Positions 1 to 6,558 of a DNA stretch of 23,000 nucleotides are shown here, one piece after another. Under the pieces are notes generated by a model. It worked only from the letters and a program-made list of their open reading frames with translations. It was not told where the DNA came from and did not search any database. The position numbers and the translations under genes are program-made. The stretch spans positions 1 through 23,000 of the forward strand of contig CANQCB010000010.1 of assembly GCA_947589145.1 (NCBI GenBank), written 5' to 3'. The stretch is from an uncultured Clostridia bacterium. GTDB lineage: Bacteria > Bacillota > Clostridia > Christensenellales > Pumilibacteraceae. Position 1 is the first letter of the stretch; every line of letters starts with the position of its first letter.

Positions 1-69
1 GTACCACCCGGATTTGAACCGGGGGTCAGGGCTTTGCAGGCCCATGCCTTACCACTTGGCTATGGTACC
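1..69 (-). tRNA. tRNA-Cys (GCA), 3' end cut by window edge
   Basis: Read on the minus strand, this folds as a tRNA. The 7-base acceptor arm GGTACCA pairs with TGGTAC(C). The D arm is GCC-AAGTGGTAA-GGC, the anticodon loop is CTGCAAA with anticodon GCA (plus-strand bases 35-37), and the T arm is CCCGG-TTCAAAT-CCGGG. Anticodon GCA reads UGC/UGU, so the tRNA carries cysteine. The last acceptor base, the discriminator and any CCA lie before base 1. The outermost anticodon-stem pair (27-43) is a U-U mismatch; everything else pairs normally, so the gene looks functional. It is divergent from all the protein genes in the window. Confidence 0.95.
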
Positions 70-96
70 ATACCGACATTTCGGTCACGCCTATAT

Positions 97-125
97 AATA
101 TAACAGAACGTCGAAGAAAATACAA
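97..125 (-). promoter_or_regulatory. Promoter for tRNA-Cys
   Basis: On the minus strand a -35-like TTGTAT (plus coordinates 120-125) is followed by an exact 17-base spacer and a -10-like TATATT (97-102). Transcription would start near base 90, about 20 bases before the mature 5' end of the tRNA. Almost all of that short leader can fold into a 5-bp hairpin (72-85). Overlapping alternative -10 hexamers exist in the same AT-rich stretch. Confidence 0.55.
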
Positions 126-228
126 GCGTTTTTCAATATATTTTATGCGAATTAAAACAAAAAAGCTAATTTTCGATTTTATTAACGCGTGTAAAAACCC
201 GGCGCGCGCATACAATATTATTGAGATT

Positions 229-963
229 ATGTACGAAATAACTTTAAGCGCGGAAAGCAAAAACATAAATTGGTTGGAAGAAGTCGGTTTACGAATCGGC
301 GAAACGTTCGGGAAAAAGGTTGTGACGGCTTGCAGTATAGGGCAAAACCGCTCCGAACTTTGCGTTGGTTGCAATGACGATTTTCGACGTACGGTTGACG
401 TCGGACTCAAAGCGATTATAGCCAATCTGTTTTTGGGCAGGATCAAATACGAATATATTTCCGACGAAATGCGCACTTTACGGCTTTCTGACGCGCGGAA
501 AAAATTACTTTGCCACGCGCTCGTGGGCTTCGACAGGGAAACGGAACAGGAGATGATATCGGACGAAATAGAGGTTGGAAATTATTTCGACATAAACGGC
601 TTTTATCTTTTCCGAATGCGCGAGCTTTTATCTCGTTGGTCGGATATATGTAAACTCGCAAATGAGCACGTCGCATATCTTTCCGATGACGAGACGATGA
701 ACGAACTTATTCGTTTTCTCGTCGGCGCGGGGAAATGCCTCGATTGCCGCGCGGAAATATTTTATATCGGCGGCAAATACAGGTTGGTCGAGCATACTCG
801 CGGCGGTATGATCGGGGAGCATTTATTCGACAGCTTCGAAGAATTGCTTTGCCGTCTTATAGACATTTCTCCCTGCGAAACGGTTCTGAGCGGTTTCGAA
901 TACGGGGCTTCATTCAAAACGCTTGTTGCCATTTTCGATATCAAACGAGATATTTTGCGATAG
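229..963 (+). CDS. ytxC: YtxC-like (putative sporulation) protein
   Basis: A soluble protein of about 245 residues without a signal peptide or membrane segments. The stretch after the middle (DINGFYLFRMRELL, followed by an acidic helix and NELIRFLVG) matches the pattern I know from the YtxC family of Bacilli and Clostridia. The following part (a beta segment around IFYIGGKYRLVE, then a closing helical and beta region) also fits that family's C-terminal half. YtxC is linked to sporulation by its conservation; its biochemical role is unknown. The start is uncertain. ATG 229 gives the N-terminus most like the family, but only a weak GAG precedes it. ATG 145 would add 28 residues and also lacks a Shine-Dalgarno. 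The frame stays open upstream into the tRNA gene, which cannot be coding. It is a single gene between the tRNA and the yajC promoter. Confidence 0.65.
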   Translation: MYEITLSAESKNINWLEEVGLRIGETFGKKVVTACSIGQNRSELCVGCNDDFRRTVDVGLKAIIANLFLGRIKYEYISDEMRTLRLSDARKKLLCHALVGFDRETEQEMISDEIEVGNYFDINGFYLFRMRELLSRWSDICKLANEHVAYLSDDETMNELIRFLVGAGKCLDCRAEIFYIGGKYRLVEHTRGGMIGEHLFDSFEELLCRLIDISPCETVLSGFEYGASFKTLVAIFDIKRDILR

Positions 964-979
964 ATTGACAAAAATTTAC

Positions 980-1008
980 TTGCAATATTATGAGAAATGG
1001 TATATAAT
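980..1008 (+). promoter_or_regulatory. Promoter upstream of yajC
   Basis: TTGCAA (980-985), a 17-base spacer and a perfect TATAAT (1003-1008) form a good sigma-A-type promoter. The predicted start near 1015 leaves a leader of about 37 bases before the yajC ATG. A consensus TTGACA at 965-970 lies further upstream but has no -10 at a usable distance. Confidence 0.75.
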
Positions 1009-1051
1009 CTTAATACTTTAATTTTCAAATAACAAGGTTTGGTAATACTAT

Positions 1052-1567
1052 ATGTTAAAAACATTATTGGCAGAAAGCGGCGATGGCAACGGCGGCTGGA
1101 CTCTTTGGGTAATGATCGGCGCTGTTGTGTTGATTATTGCGGCATTGTTGATCCTCCCCATGATAACAAATAAAAGAAGAGCAAAGATAGAGAACTCGAA
1201 GAGGGACTCTCTTTGCGTCGGCGATACTATAATGACAATCGGCGGCATTGTCGGCGTTGTGCAAGCTATCAACGATATTAACCCGAACAGAAGAGAATTT
1301 GTTCTTGAAACGGGCGAGGGTGACAACAAGACTACGATTACTTTCGATATAAAGGCTCTTTATATAGTAATCGATAGCGTCAATAAACCCGTAACGCCTT
1401 TCGAAGGCGGCTCAAAAGAGAATCTCAAACTCGACGAAAGCGCAGCCGCATTCGCCGACCCCTCGGACGAGTTGGCAAAGTATATCGACAGCGCGAATGC
1501 TCCCGCAGAGGGAAACGAAACCGCCGGTGACGTCGAAAACGAAACCGCAGAACAAAAAGACGAATAA
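1052..1567 (+). CDS. yajC: Preprotein translocase subunit YajC
   Basis: A 171-residue single-pass membrane protein. Residues about 16-38 are one hydrophobic segment, followed by a basic NKRRAK stop-transfer cluster. The cytoplasmic domain SLCVGDTIMTIGGIVGVV is the typical YajC fold (family: PxxxxxKxxxx then GDxVxTxGGxxGxV). YajC associates with SecD and SecF, which are encoded 2.7 kb downstream, and assists Sec-dependent export. Usual family members have about 85-115 residues. This one carries an extra acidic, Ala/Glu/Asp-rich tail of about 50 residues (from about 120), likely disordered. The ATG is preceded by a weak AAGG (1034-1037) at rather long spacing. It has its own promoter at 980-1008. 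Confidence 0.93.
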   Translation: MLKTLLAESGDGNGGWTLWVMIGAVVLIIAALLILPMITNKRRAKIENSKRDSLCVGDTIMTIGGIVGVVQAINDINPNRREFVLETGEGDNKTTITFDIKALYIVIDSVNKPVTPFEGGSKENLKLDESAAAFADPSDELAKYIDSANAPAEGNETAGDVENETAEQKDE

Positions 1568-1618
1568 TCGACAAAAACAGACAGCGGTTCGCTTCACGTT
1601 GCGTAATATCGCATAATA

Positions 1619-1653
1619 CCTTCGCATAACTTAGAGTAAAGTTTATGCGGAGG
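1619..1653 (+). promoter_or_regulatory. Stem-loop burying the ribosome binding site of the TIGR04086 gene
   Basis: CCTTCGCATAACTT (1619-1632) pairs with AAGTTTATGCGGAGG (1639-1653) across a 6-base loop, with one G-T wobble and one bulged A. The right arm contains the only Shine-Dalgarno of the next gene, GGAGG (1649-1653), 7 bases before its ATG at 1661. When folded, the site would be closed to ribosomes. TTATTTT follows the stem, so it could also act as a weak intrinsic terminator after yajC. Either reading, or both, is an inference from pairing alone. Confidence 0.6.
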
Positions 1654-1660
1654 TTATTTT

Positions 1661-2059
1661 ATGTCTGAAAATAACTCGGTAAAAGCCGACTTCAAACATT
1701 ATCTTTTGGAAATCGTGAAAGCGGTTATGATTGCTTTAATTCTTTCCTTAATACTCGTTCTGCTGTCAGCATTCATAATCAAAGTGGCAAATCTCGATTC
1801 GAACGCAGTCGTGATTTTCAATCAAATCATTCGTTCGGTAAGTATTCTCGTATCCGGACTGTTTGCATTGCGACTGCACGGAAACGGTTGGTTGCGCGGG
1901 ATCATTGTGGGATTTATTTACAGCATTTTCGCATATCTGATTTTTTCGCTGATCGGCGGGGAGTTCACTTTCGACTTAACTTTACTCAATAATATCGTAC
2001 TCGGCATGGCGAGCGGACTGATAAGCGGTATAATCGCAATGCTTATAAGAAGAAAGTAA
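1661..2059 (+). CDS. TIGR04086 family membrane protein
   Basis: A 132-residue protein with four hydrophobic segments (about 17-41, 50-71, 77-97, 108-128), a polar N-terminus and a basic RRK end. Pattern and location fit the small Firmicutes membrane family TIGR04086 (YrzE-like), which commonly sits beside yajC and the SCIFF genes. Its function is unknown. Glycines within the last two helices suggest close helix packing. Translation starts at ATG 1661 after GGAGG, which lies inside a stem-loop at 1619-1653. It is followed by the scfA promoter. Confidence 0.8.
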   Translation: MSENNSVKADFKHYLLEIVKAVMIALILSLILVLLSAFIIKVANLDSNAVVIFNQIIRSVSILVSGLFALRLHGNGWLRGIIVGFIYSIFAYLIFSLIGGEFTFDLTLLNNIVLGMASGLISGIIAMLIRRK

Positions 2060-2066
2060 AAAACAC

Positions 2067-2095
2067 TTGCATTTTTTCGGCAAACGAGTTATAAT
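2067..2095 (+). promoter_or_regulatory. Promoter upstream of scfA
   Basis: TTGCAT (2067-2072), a 17-base spacer and a perfect TATAAT (2090-2095). The expected start near 2102 gives a very short leader that carries the strong ribosome binding site CTCGGAGGT (2105-2113), 5 bases before the scfA ATG. This suggests that scfA is transcribed and translated strongly in its own right. Confidence 0.75.
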
Positions 2096-2118
2096 ATATC
2101 AAAACTCGGAGGTACATT

Positions 2119-2289
2119 ATGAAACACGTAAAAGTAATCGCCACCAACACTATTTGTAAGGAAAAAGGCACGGGCTGCGGCGAATGCCAAACGGGCTGTC
2201 AATCCGCTTGCAAGACGAGTTGCACGGTAGGCAATCAGTCCTGTGAACAGAAGAAAACAAACAGAAACACAAAAGTAAAGCAAGACTGA
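2119..2289 (+). CDS. scfA: SCIFF peptide (six-cysteine radical SAM substrate)
   Basis: A 56-residue peptide with the SCIFF hallmark: the N-terminus MKHVKVI and the cysteine core CGECQTGCQSACKTSC followed by TVGNQSC. It is the precursor that the adjacent radical SAM enzyme ScfB modifies by cross-linking cysteine sulfur to a backbone carbon (a sactipeptide-like thioether). In the studied Thermoanaerobacter homologue the bridge joins a Cys to a Thr five residues later; the matching pair here would be Cys31 and Thr36. SCIFF is nearly universal in Clostridia but its role is unknown. Unusual points: a seventh cysteine at residue 13, outside the core (the core cysteines are 20, 23, 27, 31, 35 and 42), and a Lys/Asn/Gln-rich tail of 13 residues after Glu43, longer than in the usual peptide of about 46 residues. 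Strong GGAGG, own promoter. Confidence 0.95.
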   Translation: MKHVKVIATNTICKEKGTGCGECQTGCQSACKTSCTVGNQSCEQKKTNRNTKVKQD

Positions 2290-2293
2290 TTCG

Positions 2294-3634
2294 ATGGTTC
2301 ACGTATTTAAGTGTTTGGGGCGTCATTTCGCGCTTGACGTCGAAAGCGGTTCGCTTTTCGAAGTTGACGAACTGACAGCCGATCTTATAGAGAAACGTTC
2401 TCCTCTTGCAAAGGCAAAAGGAGATTTTTCTCGTTATAGCGAAACCGAGATAGCGGAAGCAGAACGGGAAATCGACGAACTTGTAAAAAGCGGCGTACTT
2501 TTTACGCCCGCGCCCGTTCATCCCGAGCCCGTTTATAAGGGTGTGGTAAAGGCTCTTTGCCTCAATATTGCGCATGGGTGCAACCTTCGGTGTCGCTATT
2601 GTTTCGCCGGAGACGGTCAATATCACGGATCGGTGGACTTTATGTCGCCCGAAACCGCAATAAAAGCCATTGATTTTTTGATTGCCAAAAGCGGCACGCG
2701 CAAGCGCTTGGAAGTTGATTTTTTCGGGGGCGAACCGCTGCTGAATATGAAAGCGGTGCGCGCCGCCATCGATCACGCTCGCGCCGTGGAAAAGCAGGCG
2801 GGAAAAGAGTTTCGCTTTACGATAACAACCAACGCCTCGCTCCTTACCGACGAACTGATAGAATATTTCAATCGCGAAATGTATAACGTCGTGTTGAGCA
2901 TAGACGGACGTAAAGACGTACACGATTATATGCGTCCGACCGCGTCCGGTGAGGGATCGTTTGACAAAGCGCTCGAGAACTCGCTTAAACTTGTCCGGGC
3001 AAGAGGGGATAAGAGTTATTACGTGCGCGGCACGTTCACTTCGCGTAATCTCGACTTTGCGAAAGACGTCCTTGCTTTGAACGACTACGGGTTCGGACAA
3101 GTCTCTCTCGAACCGGTTGTGTTGCCGAGCGACGATCCGCTTGCGCTCAAAGAAGAACATATCGAGACGCTTAAAGAGCAATATGAAATACTTGCCCGCG
3201 AGTACATATCGCGCAGGGCTTCGGGTAAAGAGTTCGGTTTTTTCCACTTCAATATCGATATATACAACGGTCCTTGCGCAAGCAAACGGTTGGTCGGCTG
3301 CAATGCGGGAGACGAATATCTTGCCGTCGCGCCGAACGGGAACATTTACCCTTGCCACAGGTTCGACGGAATGGAAGATTACATAATCGGTAATGTGTGC
3401 GACGGTAATTTCGACGAAACGTTGCCGAATTTGTTCGCGACTACCAATCTGACTAAAAAAGAGGGATGTAACGATTGCTGGGCGAAATATTATTGCAGCG
3501 GCGGTTGCGCGGCAAATTCCATTCAGATATGCGGAGGAATAAAAAAGCAATATAAATTGGGTTGCGAATTGATGAAAAAACGCGTAGAATGCGCGCTTGC
3601 AATAGGCGCTATCGAAAGCGGCGAGCAACAATAA
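2294..3634 (+). CDS. scfB: Thioether cross-link-forming SCIFF peptide maturase (radical SAM/SPASM)
   Basis: A 446-residue cytoplasmic radical SAM enzyme that modifies the SCIFF peptide encoded 4 bases upstream. The N-terminal region (about 1-80) resembles a peptide-recognition (RRE-like) fold. The [4Fe-4S] SAM-cluster motif is Cys96-x3-Cys100-x2-Cys103, with the SAM-binding GGEP at 145-148. The C-terminal SPASM region holds auxiliary-cluster cysteines at 328, 336, 354, 392, 395, 401, 405 and 424. Length and order match characterised SCIFF maturases. ATG 2294 is chosen because MVHVFKCLGRHFALDV matches the family's start; there is no Shine-Dalgarno, so translation is probably coupled to scfA. 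After the stop comes an AT-rich stretch, then the secD promoter. Confidence 0.95.
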   Translation: MVHVFKCLGRHFALDVESGSLFEVDELTADLIEKRSPLAKAKGDFSRYSETEIAEAEREIDELVKSGVLFTPAPVHPEPVYKGVVKALCLNIAHGCNLRCRYCFAGDGQYHGSVDFMSPETAIKAIDFLIAKSGTRKRLEVDFFGGEPLLNMKAVRAAIDHARAVEKQAGKEFRFTITTNASLLTDELIEYFNREMYNVVLSIDGRKDVHDYMRPTASGEGSFDKALENSLKLVRARGDKSYYVRGTFTSRNLDFAKDVLALNDYGFGQVSLEPVVLPSDDPLALKEEHIETLKEQYEILAREYISRRASGKEFGFFHFNIDIYNGPCASKRLVGCNAGDEYLAVAPNGNIYPCHRFDGMEDYIIGNVCDGNFDETLPNLFATTNLTKKEGCNDCWAKYYCSGGCAANSIQICGGIKKQYKLGCELMKKRVECALAIGAIESGEQQ

Positions 3635-3677
3635 TTCAAATATTGAAAATTCCTATTTTTATTTATATTATTTTAGC

Positions 3678-3757
3678 ATATAACGCCGTATTCGTTTGAC
3701 TAAATCTGTCTTTTGATATATAATCTTTAAGTATGCTAATGTGTTATATAACGCATT
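3678..3757 (+). repeat. Repeated half-site and palindrome around the secD promoter
   Basis: The 9-mer ATATAACGC occurs at 3678-3686, just upstream of the -35, and again at 3746-3754, just after the predicted transcription start. The second copy is one arm of a 20-bp near-perfect palindrome, AATGTGTTAT / ATAACGCATT (3738-3757), with one mismatch. The placement is operator-like. No regulator is recognisable, and AT-rich palindromes can arise by chance. Confidence 0.3.
3696..3724 (+). promoter_or_regulatory. Promoter upstream of secD-secF
   Basis: TTGACT (3696-3701), a 17-base spacer and a perfect TATAAT (3719-3724) form the best-matched promoter near secD. The expected start near 3731 leaves a leader of about 60 bases, whose first 27 bases include the palindrome at 3738-3757. 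Confidence 0.8.
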
Positions 3758-3790
3758 AAAGCTCAGAAACTCAGGGCTGAAAATTTCGAA

Positions 3791-5320
3791 ATGAAAAGAA
3801 AATCATCATTGGTATTGTTCATACTCGTATGTGTCGCAACGGCATTATTGATTGTCGCGTCTTTTGTGCGATTCAATTATTATCCCGGCGGAGAAGCGTG
3901 GGAATACAAAGGGTTTGCAAATTCAATCAGTCTCGGTTTGGATCTTAAAGGCGGTATTTATGCCGTGTATGAAGCGGCGGACGGCGAAGTTCCCGACGAC
4001 TCGCGCATGAACGGTACGGTGCAGCAGCTTACGTCTTTGCTTGGGGAAAAAGGATATTCCGAGGCAACCATTGTAAGAGAGGGGACTAACAGAATTCGCG
4101 TCGAAGTTCCCGACGTCGAAGATCCCGAAGACGTATTTAATATAATCGGCAATCCCGCAGTTCTCGAATTTGTGCTTTCTTCGGATGGTCAAAATCCCGA
4201 CGGAGAATCTATTTTCGGCAACGGTGACAACGGCGCGGGGGACTATATAGTCGACGCGTACGTGGGAATCAACCAGTCGTCGCCTACACGTGAACCCGTG
4301 GTCAATATCGTGTTCAACTCCGCGGGTCAACAACTTTTCGGAGACGCAACGCGCGATCATGTGGGCGAATATATCATAATTTATACGATACAAGGCGATA
4401 CCCGCGATCAGATTTCCAGCGCCGAGATAAACGAGGAGATCAGAGGCACGGCTATGATTTCGGGAGACTTCACCGAAGAACGCGCGATGGAACTTGCAGA
4501 CCGAATAATGAGCGGCACGTTCCGTGTTCCTCTCACTCTTATCGAAAGCTCGGTCGTCGATCCGACATTGGGAGACAATGCGCTTGCGGCAGGTCTTATC
4601 GGCGGTATCATAGCGTTCGTGATTATTATGATTTTCATGTGCATATTCTACCGCATGATGGGAATGGTCGCTTGTATAACGATGCTCGCATACATGGGGT
4701 TGATGTTCCTGTTGCTTGCGACTTTGCCGTGGGTGCAGTTATCATTGCCGGGTATCGCGGGTATTATCCTGTCCATCGGTATGATGGTCGACGGTAACGT
4801 AATTATATACGAGAGAATAAAGGACGAATATCGCAACGGTAAGTCTCTTCTTGCGGCGTACCACGCAGGTTTCAGGAAAGCGACCGCGGCAATTATCGAC
4901 AGTAATATAACGACGATTTTCGCGGCATTGATGTTGTTCATATTCGGTACCGGAACGATATCCGGATTCGGGCTTACGCTCCTTATCGGTTTGGTTTTGT
5001 CAATGTTCTCGTCGCTGCTTCTGACTCGCGGACTGCTTATTTGGACGATAAGAATTTGGGGTAGCAATCCGGCGCTTTACAGGCTGCGCAGAAAGGTAGG
5101 ATTTAACGAGGCGGACGAAATTCAATACGTTCCCAAACAAAAGAAGGCGAAAGTGAAACTTCCCGCAGCAAAAGCCGCGGCTTCTGCGGCTACGGCAGGC
5201 GATATCGACGCCGACCTTGCGAACGCTGACGGTGCGGACGAGCCGTCCGACAACGCGTTCGACGAGGATGATTTCGATAAGATTTTCGGTGACAGAGGTG
5301 ATACGAATGAAAATGATTGA
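3791..5320 (+). CDS. secD: Protein translocase subunit SecD
   Basis: A 509-residue membrane protein that with SecF uses the proton gradient to help pull secreted proteins through SecYEG. It has a first transmembrane helix at about 7-27, then the periplasmic/outer-face P1 region beginning with the signature LGLDLKGG (48-55), and a compact helix bundle from about 262 to 435 with the RND-type motif GIILSIGMMVDGNVIIYERIK. The C-terminal tail (about 440-509) is Lys/Ala-rich and then strongly acidic, ending with an EDDF-DKI-FGD stretch (492-501). ATG 3791 begins the classic MKRKSS basic N-terminus; only a distant AGGG (3773-3776) precedes it. The secF start lies inside its last codons. Confidence 0.95.
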   Translation: MKRKSSLVLFILVCVATALLIVASFVRFNYYPGGEAWEYKGFANSISLGLDLKGGIYAVYEAADGEVPDDSRMNGTVQQLTSLLGEKGYSEATIVREGTNRIRVEVPDVEDPEDVFNIIGNPAVLEFVLSSDGQNPDGESIFGNGDNGAGDYIVDAYVGINQSSPTREPVVNIVFNSAGQQLFGDATRDHVGEYIIIYTIQGDTRDQISSAEINEEIRGTAMISGDFTEERAMELADRIMSGTFRVPLTLIESSVVDPTLGDNALAAGLIGGIIAFVIIMIFMCIFYRMMGMVACITMLAYMGLMFLLLATLPWVQLSLPGIAGIILSIGMMVDGNVIIYERIKDEYRNGKSLLAAYHAGFRKATAAIIDSNITTIFAALMLFIFGTGTISGFGLTLLIGLVLSMFSSLLLTRGLLIWTIRIWGSNPALYRLRRKVGFNEADEIQYVPKQKKAKVKLPAAKAAASAATAGDIDADLANADGADEPSDNAFDEDDFDKIFGDRGDTNEND

Positions 5321-6512
5321 TATACACTCCGCCGATTTTACGCTTGTCGAAAAAAAGAAAATTTGGTTCTGCATACCTCTTGTCGTTCTTGTAATCGCTC
5401 TTATTTGCGGAATTATATACGGCTTTGTCTTTAACGGAAAAGTTCTCAATCTCGGTATGGAGTTTACGGGCGGTTATTCGCTTACCGTAAAACTCGGTGA
5501 TGAATTGGATACCGAAGAGGGAGAGAACGCCGCAGAAGAAAAAATTACCGATCTTATAGAGAATTGCGGCGACTACGGCGTAATGTACAACTCGGTTCCG
5601 GTAACGGGGCTTGACGTCAGCAGCATAACCAAACAGGGCGAAGGAGTAGATAAAGCGCTTCGCGTATCATTCACCGCCGACGAATATACGCAACAAGTGA
5701 TGGGCGATACCACTACCGAAGGTACGATCATTTATGAATTGGTCGATCTTTTGACGGATGAATTCTTTGCGGATAACGTATATGGCGGTAGCGTTACCGA
5801 CGGCGGCAGCGTGAGTGCGTCCGTGAGCTCGGAGCTTCTCATTGCCGCGATATGCGGCGTCATTATGGCGCTTGCTCTTATGCTGATATACATTGCCATA
5901 AGGTTTGAATTATTATCGGGCGTTATTGCATTGATCTGTTTGGTACATGATATTGCCATAATGTTCCTGTTTATGCTTATATTCCACATACCCGTTACGA
6001 GCACATTTATTGCGGCGTTGATAACGATATTGGGATATTCGATAAACAACACCATAATTATCTTTGACAAAGTAAGAGATAATGTCAAGACAATGCCCGA
6101 AACTACTCCCGCAAACGTTATTTCCAATACTTCGGTACGCGACACAATGGTGCGTTCGATAAATACGACTTTCACCACATTCATAATGGTATTTATGGTT
6201 TGGCTGATGTCCGCTATATTCGGAGTCGCGGATCTCGTAAACTTCTGCTTGCCCCTTATGGCAGGTTTGATTGCCGGCGCGTTCTCCTCGGTATGTCTTG
6301 CTCCTTCTTTGTGGGCTATGTGGAAAACGCGCACCGAGAAAAAAGCAAAGGCTTCGGTGACAGCGGAGGTTGCGCCCGCGCCGCAGGTTGAGGACGACTT
6401 TTTCGGAGACATTCGAAAAGACGATGCAGAGACTCAATCACAGGAAACGGAAGAAGTGACTGCGGATAAATCCGACGGAGAAACGCCGAATTCCGACGCA
6501 AAACTCGACTGA
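5307..6512 (+). CDS. secF: Protein translocase subunit SecF
   Basis: A 401-residue partner of SecD. It has a first helix at about 19-41, the signature LGMEFTGGYSL (49-59), then a bundle of five helices from about 178 to 350 carrying ITILGYSINNTIIIFDKVRDN, the family's conserved intramembrane motif. The start is ATG 5307, 7 bases after AGAGGTG, overlapping the secD end by 14 bases. The frame is open further upstream, but that part is only secD read out of frame. ATG 5313 is a lesser alternative. The acidic tail (about 350-401) contains EDDF-FGD (362-368), echoing the SecD tail. The gene is closed by the terminator at 6517-6556. Confidence 0.95.
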   Translation: MKMIDIHSADFTLVEKKKIWFCIPLVVLVIALICGIIYGFVFNGKVLNLGMEFTGGYSLTVKLGDELDTEEGENAAEEKITDLIENCGDYGVMYNSVPVTGLDVSSITKQGEGVDKALRVSFTADEYTQQVMGDTTTEGTIIYELVDLLTDEFFADNVYGGSVTDGGSVSASVSSELLIAAICGVIMALALMLIYIAIRFELLSGVIALICLVHDIAIMFLFMLIFHIPVTSTFIAALITILGYSINNTIIIFDKVRDNVKTMPETTPANVISNTSVRDTMVRSINTTFTTFIMVFMVWLMSAIFGVADLVNFCLPLMAGLIAGAFSSVCLAPSLWAMWKTRTEKKAKASVTAEVAPAPQVEDDFFGDIRKDDAETQSQETEEVTADKSDGETPNSDAKLD

Positions 6513-6516
6513 AAAT

Positions 6517-6556
6517 AAAGCCTTTTGCCGAAATTGCAGAAGGCTTTTATCTTATA
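6517..6556 (+). terminator. Intrinsic terminator after secF
   Basis: AAAGCCTTTTGC (6517-6528) pairs with GCAGAAGGCTTT (6536-6547) over a 7-base loop; all 12 positions pair, one as G-T. It is followed by TTTATCTTATATT. This is a convincing rho-independent terminator for the Sec block. It ends almost at the recJ ATG (6559), leaving no room for a separate recJ ribosome binding site. Confidence 0.85.
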
Positions 6557-6558
6557 TT

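Noticed and set aside
34..144. Upstream extension of the YtxC frame
   Set aside because: It begins inside the mature tRNA-Cys gene and crosses that tRNA's promoter, so the frame is open only by chance.
965..970. Consensus TTGACA before yajC
   Set aside because: There is no -10 at 16-18 bases; the nearest good TATAAT (1003) is 32 bases away and pairs properly with TTGCAA at 980.
2150..3631. A 493-codon open frame on the minus strand opposite scfB
   Set aside because: It lies wholly antisense to a clearly recognisable radical SAM/SPASM gene, shows no known motif, and has no ribosome site; the codon use of scfB leaves the opposite frame open by chance.
3635..3680. Possible terminator after scfB (TTCAA-ATA-TTGAA plus T-rich tail)
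   Set aside because: The stem is only 5 bp and nearly all A-T, too weak to call; the region is simply AT-rich.
5217..5306. Extended SecF N-terminus of 30 residues
   Set aside because: It is secD coding sequence in another frame; the Shine-Dalgarno AGAGGTG and the family N-terminus both point to ATG 5307.
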